Of a stretch of DNA of 17,679 bases, positions 13,405-17,679 are shown one piece after another (the stretch's first letter is position 1; each line of letters starts with the position of its first letter). A model generated the notes under the pieces. It had not been told where the DNA came from. It searched no databases and saw nothing but the letters and a program-made list of their open reading frames with translations. The stretch comes from SZUA-584 sp050943225. Its GTDB lineage: Bacteria; Bacillota; Clostridia; Christensenellales; SZUA-584. The position numbers were made by a program, and so were the translations under genes. Location: contig JBMNOT010000014.1 of the NCBI GenBank assembly GCA_050943225.1, forward strand, positions 1-17,679. Direction: 5' to 3'.

Positions 13405-14046
13405 CTACCGGTCCGGCCCCACATCCTTGAATATCTCCGCCGCATGGTCGGACTGTTCCTGCGTCAAACAGGCGGGTACGCCCGCGGCCTTGGCCGCCAG
13501 ATACGCCTTTGCCGTCTCCTCCATATAGATGGCGGCATACATCGCTTCCTTCAGGTTGACGCCCACCGTCACCACGCCGTGGTGCTTGAGTATCACCGCG
13601 CGCCGGTTGCCAATATGCTTCACCGTCTCGATGCCCATATTGAGGCTGGCCGGCGAGCTGTATGGCGCCACGTTCACTTCGCCCAGCGTCACGTTGGAGA
13701 GCGTCGTCGTGACGGCCGGCAGTTTGTCTTCGATGAGCCCCACCGCCGTGGCGTATACCTGATGCGTATGGATGATGGCGTTTACATGCGGCATGTGTTT
13801 ATAGATATACAGCAGCGCCACGGTGTCCACCGAAGGCTTCAGTACGCCTTCTTTGATATTTCCATCTATATCCATAAGCAGGATGTCTTCCGGCTTCATT
13901 ATCTCGTAATACATGCCCGAGGGGGTCACCAGTATTTCCCCATTCGGCAGGCGCATGCTGACGTTGCCTCCGGCCAGCGCCACCAGACCGTATTCCTTTA
14001 TCGTAAGCGCCGTGTCGATAACGGCTTGTTTTTCCTTTTCATACAT
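13405..14046 (-). CDS. Class II aldolase/adducin family: L-ribulose-5-P 4-epimerase or fuculose-P-type aldolase
   Basis: A 213-residue zinc enzyme of the FucA/AraD family. GGNVS (26-30) and TPSG (41-44) bind the substrate phosphate; H93, H95 and H155 are the metal ligands. Position 74 is Asp in KPSVDT, as in L-ribulose-5-phosphate 4-epimerase (AraD, RPSSDT), whereas fuculose aldolase has Glu there. But the catalytic Asp of AraD's HADYFYG loop seems absent (about N118 here), and the VAPYS region looks aldolase-like. Next to UlaE, a 4-epimerase giving D-xylulose 5-phosphate would complete the L-xylulose route; an aldolase is the alternative. The ATG at 14044-14046 has GGAGGG 7 bases upstream; the frame extends to 14103 but runs over promoter sequence. 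First gene of its operon. Confidence 0.85.
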   Translation of the reverse strand: MYEKEKQAVIDTALTIKEYGLVALAGGNVSMRLPNGEILVTPSGMYYEIMKPEDILLMDIDGNIKEGVLKPSVDTVALLYIYKHMPHVNAIIHTHQVYATAVGLIEDKLPAVTTTLSNVTLGEVNVAPYSSPASLNMGIETVKHIGNRRAVILKHHGVVTVGVNLKEAMYAAIYMEETAKAYLAAKAAGVPACLTQEQSDHAAEIFKDVGPDR

Positions 14047-14081
14047 AGCTGTGCCCTCCTGTATTGCTGTAATGACTTCAA

Positions 14082-14110
14082 AATATGTTATTACACCTGT
14101 CAAACATATT
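14082..14110. promoter_or_regulatory. Operator-like inverted repeat over the pentose operon promoter
   Basis: AATATGTT (14082-14089) and AACATATT (14103-14110) are perfect 8-bp inverted arms with a 13-base spacer, centres 21 bases apart (two helical turns). The repeat spans TTGACA (14098-14103, minus strand), a perfect -35, though the -10 at 17 bases (TGAAGT) is poor. A second palindrome, AACAATTGTT, is at 14115-14124. The arms share AACATAT with the site at 4337-4350. Likely target of the SorC regulator at 7848-8816 (inference). Confidence 0.5.
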
Positions 14111-14205
14111 CCTTAACAATTGTTTCGCCGTTCGCCGCAATCTAAAACAAGGACCCCTGAAAGCCAGCCAATTTTTTTCCCCTGTCCATCGCTTAACAAA
14201 TGGTG

Positions 14206-14234
14206 TATAATGGCTCTCGGACACCCTGCGGGTG
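14206..14234 (+). promoter_or_regulatory. -10 element and short leader hairpin of the foldase gene
   Basis: TATAAT (14206-14211) is perfect, but the -35 at the right distance is weak (TGTCCA, 14183-14188). A small hairpin CACCC-TGC-GGGTG (14222-14234) follows the expected start point. AAAGGAG at 14246-14252 is the ribosome binding site. Confidence 0.4.
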
Positions 14235-14264
14235 ATCCAACGAACAAAGGAGAAGAAGTAATAA

Positions 14265-15503
14265 ATGTTCCACAGAAGAATAATTGCTTTGGCACTGGGC
14301 CTGCTGCTGCTGATTTCCGGCGGTTGCAGCCTGGTCGAGAAGGACGAGGAGCTGGCCGAACAGCTCGAAAACAGCAAAACGATTATCGAGTACAACGGCA
14401 CTGCTGTCACCAAGGGCGACGTCACAAAGCTGATGACCCAGTATTTAGCAGCCAGCGGCAGCAGTATTGACTCTATCGGGAGTCTGGGCGACGACACCTG
14501 GAAGCAGTTCAAGGAATCGTTTATCAAGCAAAGCGCCGCCAACCTGATCGCGCTGGACAAGGCCAAGGAACTGGGGCTGGATCAGCTGACCGACGAGCAA
14601 CAGGCTACTATCGACGACGCCTACAACTCGACGATGTCCACGCTGGAGTCGATGTTCGCACCTGTCGCGCAGGCAGCTGTGGATAAAAACCCCTCTCTCG
14701 ACTACGATACCGAGTACCAGAAGCTGGTGAAGGACTACCTGAACGCGGCCGGCTATGACCTGGAAACATTCCGCGATGAGCTCGTCAGGCAGACCATACT
14801 CACCACGGTCAAGGAGCACTTCATCAAGGACGTCACCGTCACCGACGAGGATGTGCGGAGCAACTATGACGCCACGCTCAAAATCCAAAAGAGCAACATC
14901 GAGCTGAACCCGGAAAACTTCTCGCTGCAGGAATCGCTGGGCGGCATCATACTTTACTATCCTGAGGGCTACATGAAGGTCCGCCACATCCTTATCGCCT
15001 TCGACGACGATACCAAGACCAAAGCGAAGGCTTACACGTCCACAGACCGCAAAGAGGAATACGAAAGAATCATTGCGGACGCCATGCCCGCCATACAGCC
15101 CAAGGTGGACGAGGTGACCGCCAAAATCGAAGCCGGCGAGGATTTCACCGCACTGATCAACGAATACAACTCGGACGCCAACATGGACATCGAGCCCGCC
15201 CGCTCCGAGGGGCAGGTGGTCGGCCCGTACAGCACCAACGTGGTCATCCCCGGGTACCTCGACGCCGTGGCCAAACTGACCGCCGTGGGCGATTACACCA
15301 CCATTACCAACTACTCCGGCTGCTATATCATCCGCTGTGAAAAGCTACTGGAGGGTCCTGTGCCGTATGACGAGGTAAAGGACACGCTAAAGTCCAGCAT
15401 GCTCGCCAACCAGCAGGAAACCAGGTGGGCGGAGATAACCGACGGCTGGATCGAAGAGGCCAAGAGCGCCGGCAAGCTCAAGATGTATCCCGACCGGTAT
15501 TAA
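14265..15503 (+). CDS. Lipoprotein foldase, PrsA/SurA-like peptidyl-prolyl isomerase
   Basis: A 412-residue exported protein. Residues 1-20 form a signal peptide (two arginines, then a leucine-rich core) ending at ISGGC, so C21 is the likely lipidation site; the box is slightly off the usual L-x-x-C form. An SurA_N-like helical domain follows (about 35-200), with IIEYNGTAVTKGDV near its start, then a PpiC/parvulin-like segment from about 235 (MKVRHILIAF) to 360. The classical parvulin GGDLG segment is not obvious, so it may be mainly a chaperone. It would help fold secreted proteins outside the membrane. It stands alone between divergent and convergent sugar operons, with a promoter and terminator of its own. 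The link to sugar use is not apparent. Confidence 0.8.
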   Translation: MFHRRIIALALGLLLLISGGCSLVEKDEELAEQLENSKTIIEYNGTAVTKGDVTKLMTQYLAASGSSIDSIGSLGDDTWKQFKESFIKQSAANLIALDKAKELGLDQLTDEQQATIDDAYNSTMSTLESMFAPVAQAAVDKNPSLDYDTEYQKLVKDYLNAAGYDLETFRDELVRQTILTTVKEHFIKDVTVTDEDVRSNYDATLKIQKSNIELNPENFSLQESLGGIILYYPEGYMKVRHILIAFDDDTKTKAKAYTSTDRKEEYERIIADAMPAIQPKVDEVTAKIEAGEDFTALINEYNSDANMDIEPARSEGQVVGPYSTNVVIPGYLDAVAKLTAVGDYTTITNYSGCYIIRCEKLLEGPVPYDEVKDTLKSSMLANQQETRWAEITDGWIEEAKSAGKLKMYPDRY

Positions 15504-15518
15504 ACTTTCAGGGTTCCC

Positions 15519-15555
15519 GCCTCTCCCGCGCCGCAGCGCCGGGGGAGGCTTTTTT
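15519..15555 (+). terminator. Intrinsic terminator of the foldase gene
   Basis: GCCTCTCCC (15519-15527) pairs with GGGGGAGGC (15541-15549) with one G-U pair, a GC-rich loop, then TTTTTT. No T-run on the minus strand, so it serves the plus strand only. Confidence 0.85.
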
Positions 15556-15580
15556 GCGCTTTGGCAACATGCGCCGCCGA

Positions 15581-16630
15581 TTACTTGGCTGCTATTTTCT
15601 CCTTGGACAGCACATGGTTGAGCGCTACCGCCAGCACCAGCACCACGCCGATTGCAAGCGACTGCCAGTAAGGCGCTATCACCGATTTTAAGCCCAGCGT
15701 CAGGCACGCGATAATCAGCGCACCGATCACGGACTTTATAACCGAGCCTTCGCCGCCTGTGAACGCCGTGCCACCCAGCAGCACCGCGATGATGGCCTGC
15801 GTTTCCGTGCCAACTCCGGTATACGGTTCGCCGATCGTCAGATAGCTGCCGCGGGTCACGCCCGACAGCGCGGACAGTACGCCCAGCAGCACGTATACGC
15901 CCCAGACCACCTTGACGGCGTTGATGCCCGACAGCTCCGCTGCCGTCCTGTTGCCGCCCACCGCGGCCACGTATTTGCCCAGCACCGTATAGCGCTGCAC
16001 AATGACCAGCAGGACGATGATCACAATGGTCATGATCAGCGCCCACGACAGGCCGGTGCCCGGGATGACCTCATTGCGGGCAAAATCGCCTATCCATTCG
16101 GGCATTTTGTGCATGTCGTCGCTCTTGATGGCCGAAACGCCCTCGGGCACCAGATAACGGGCCACGCCCTGGTATACGTTCATCGTGATCAGCGTGGCGA
16201 TAACCGGCGTAATGCGCATCTTCATCACCAGCCAGCCGTTGATGAAGCCCAGCACCACCCCCAGCGCCGCGGTCAGGAAAAACGCCGCTACAAAACCGAA
16301 CCCGTCGCGCACCAGTATCGCGTAGACGACCGTGGTCAGGCTCAGTATGCTGCCCACCGACAGGTCGATGTTGCCGGATATCATGATCAGTGTAAAACCG
16401 CCGCTGATGATCAGTATCGGCACCGACAGCCGCAGCACGTTGGTAATGTTGTCCCAGAAGAGGAAGTTGCCCCTCTGGAACATTTCCCCTTTCAGCAGGC
16501 TCAGCACCAGCACAACCAGTATCAGTATCGCGTACACATAGATGCTCTTGATGATGTGCCGACTGGTAAAACGCCTGCGGTCCGGCGCGATACCCTTATC
16601 CTCCATGATGTTCACCTTATCCTTATTCAT
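15581..16630 (-). CDS. ABC sugar transporter permease, RbsC/LsrC family (second gene)
   Basis: A 349-residue membrane protein with about 8-10 hydrophobic segments, starting after a basic cytosolic N-terminus of about 25 residues. Family motifs are SGNIDLSVGS in the first half and LLGGTAFTGGEGSV in the second. It is a BPD_transp_2 permease for ribose-, xylose- or AI-2-type uptake, working with an ATPase and a binding protein. GGAGGTGATC, an almost full anti-16S match, precedes the ATG by 4 bases. It follows the other permease gene by 18 bases. The two permeases differ clearly, so they probably form a heterodimeric channel as LsrC/LsrD do. It is the last gene of its operon, convergent with the foldase gene. 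Confidence 0.93.
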   Translation of the reverse strand: MNKDKVNIMEDKGIAPDRRRFTSRHIIKSIYVYAILILVVLVLSLLKGEMFQRGNFLFWDNITNVLRLSVPILIISGGFTLIMISGNIDLSVGSILSLTTVVYAILVRDGFGFVAAFFLTAALGVVLGFINGWLVMKMRITPVIATLITMNVYQGVARYLVPEGVSAIKSDDMHKMPEWIGDFARNEVIPGTGLSWALIMTIVIIVLLVIVQRYTVLGKYVAAVGGNRTAAELSGINAVKVVWGVYVLLGVLSALSGVTRGSYLTIGEPYTGVGTETQAIIAVLLGGTAFTGGEGSVIKSVIGALIIACLTLGLKSVIAPYWQSLAIGVVLVLAVALNHVLSKEKIAAK

Positions 16631-16648
16631 TCCTGATCACCTCCGGCG

Positions 16649-17662
16649 TCACGCGTTGCGTTTGTCAAGGGCATATCTCTGCGCCAGTATCGCAAAGAAC
16701 GTTACCACGCCCTTTAATATGAACTGCCATTCGGGCCGGAGCAGCAAGCTGGTTGCCGCCGAGGCGATAACGCCGAGTATGAACGCGCCCACCACAGTGC
16801 CCGCCACCGAACCGAAACCGCCGTTGATGCTCGTACCGCCCAGCAGCGTCACCACCAGCGCGTTGAACTCAAAGCCTTCGCCGCGGGTGGATATCGCCGC
16901 CCGGCTCTCGGACGCGAGTATGATGCCCGTTATGCCGGCCAGCAGTGAGCTTAACAGGTAAAGCAGTGTGATATGCCGCTCCACCTTGATGCCCGACAGG
17001 CGAGCCGCCTCCTGGTTCGCGCCGATGAGGTAAGTCCGTCGGCCGAATGTCGTCTTTTTCTCCACAAACAAAGCGAGCAGCACCAGCACCAGCGCGATGA
17101 CCACCGCTATCTTGATGGGGCCAAACAGCGTCCAGTTACCCACCACTCCATAGATTTCCGGCAGGCCAGCGCTGCGCTGCGCCCCCTGATTCACCACTTC
17201 CGCCACGCCGCGCGCTATCGACATGGTGCCCAGCGTCACGATGATGGAAGCCACCTTCAGCCTGGCGATAAAGAACGCGTTGATCGCGCCGATTACCAGG
17301 CTGGCTAGCAGCGCCAGCACTACGCTGACTCCATAGTCCATGCCAAGGCCGGTGGCCAGTTCCGAGAAGCCTTCCTGCTGGGTCTGGCAGAAATACGCCG
17401 ACAGCGCACCGGACATCGCGATGATGCCGCCCACCGACATGTCGAAGTTGCCGGTAGTCAGCAGGAACGTCACGCCGATACCGAGTATCACGATGTACCA
17501 GTTGTTGGCTAGAAGGTTCAGCACAATGTCCATTGAAAAGTATCTCGGTATGCAGATGCTCGCCAACGCAAACGCGACGATCAGAACCACCAGCATGGAG
17601 AGGTTGATAAACGATTCGTTGCTCATCTTTCCTCTGCCCAACAGATCGATCCGCTTATTCAC
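16649..17662 (-). CDS. ABC sugar transporter permease, RbsC/LsrD family (first gene)
   Basis: A 337-residue permease with about 8-10 hydrophobic segments. TGNFDMSVGG and LLGGTSINGGFGSV are the family motifs. The frame opens with GTG at 17660-17662, preceded by a G-rich element and an in-frame TGA two codons upstream, so the gene is complete. An alternative ATG 12 codons in (MSNESF) has AGAGG close by and is also plausible. The missing ATPase (RbsA-type) and periplasmic-type binding lipoprotein are expected beyond the right edge. The sugar is unknown; neighbouring genes suggest a pentose or pentitol. Confidence 0.92.
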   Translation of the reverse strand: MNKRIDLLGRGKMSNESFINLSMLVVLIVAFALASICIPRYFSMDIVLNLLANNWYIVILGIGVTFLLTTGNFDMSVGGIIAMSGALSAYFCQTQQEGFSELATGLGMDYGVSVVLALLASLVIGAINAFFIARLKVASIIVTLGTMSIARGVAEVVNQGAQRSAGLPEIYGVVGNWTLFGPIKIAVVIALVLVLLALFVEKKTTFGRRTYLIGANQEAARLSGIKVERHITLLYLLSSLLAGITGIILASESRAAISTRGEGFEFNALVVTLLGGTSINGGFGSVAGTVVGAFILGVIASAATSLLLRPEWQFILKGVVTFFAILAQRYALDKRNA

Positions 17663-17679
17663 CGTCAGTCACCCCCCCA

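Noticed and set aside
12718..14145. 475-codon plus-strand open frame
   Set aside because: It lies opposite the UlaE and class II aldolase genes, is very rich in His and Arg, and has no domain signature.
7848..17662. Interpretation of the region as an AI-2 (lsr) uptake locus
   Set aside because: The kinase follows LyxK rather than LsrK, the aldolase is true DeoC rather than LsrF, and UlaE plus a class II epimerase/aldolase point to pentoses.

Overview
The window reads as a catabolic region of an uncultured-type Gram-positive anaerobe, most likely a Clostridia member. The basis is strong AGGAGG-type ribosome binding sites, a PrsA-like lipoprotein foldase, SorC-family regulators, GC-rich codon use and a bacterial microcompartment (BMC) shell gene. 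The taxonomic call is inference. There are 16 genes, 14 of them on the minus strand, and no gene-free gap exceeds about 230 bases. I see no RNA genes, CRISPR arrays, insertion sequences or attachment sites.

Layout, left to right. (1) 1-4187, minus strand: a six-gene operon read right to left, from a near-consensus promoter at 4219-4247. It encodes a ribulose-phosphate 3-epimerase-like protein, an SDR dehydrogenase, deoxyribose-phosphate aldolase (DeoC), a PduA-type BMC shell hexamer, a second SDR and an AllA-like cupin. The DeoC carries an N-terminal helix typical of BMC encapsulation peptides and a C-terminal four-cysteine, ferredoxin-like tail. A further minus-strand promoter-like sequence and a 14-bp RNA stem lie at 56-154, pointing to another transcript beyond the left edge. 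(2) 4417-5373, plus strand: a SorC-family regulator divergent from the BMC operon, with operator-like inverted repeats between them. (3) 5470-7628, minus: galT-galK with a promoter and terminator of their own. (4) 7848-14046, minus: a six-gene operon of class II aldolase/4-epimerase, UlaE-like 3-epimerase, AcoA/AcoB-type E1 alpha and beta, a LyxK-like FGGY kinase and a second SorC regulator, closed by a clear terminator. (5) 14265-15503, plus: a lipoprotein foldase with a terminator. (6) 15581-17662, minus: two different RbsC/LsrC-type ABC sugar permeases; the ATPase and binding protein would lie beyond the right edge.

Reading as a system (inference): a pentose, pentitol or related sugar is imported by the ABC transporter, possibly interconverted by the SDRs, phosphorylated by the LyxK-like kinase, and epimerised by UlaE, the class II enzyme and the Rpe-like enzyme. 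DeoC, if it keeps its usual chemistry, releases acetaldehyde plus glyceraldehyde 3-phosphate inside a microcompartment. This resembles the 'sugar phosphate utilising' (SPU) BMC class, but the set here is unusual: a redox-type tail on DeoC, two SDRs, no pentameric vertex protein or aldehyde dehydrogenase in view, and an E1 pair without E2/E3 in the neighbouring operon.
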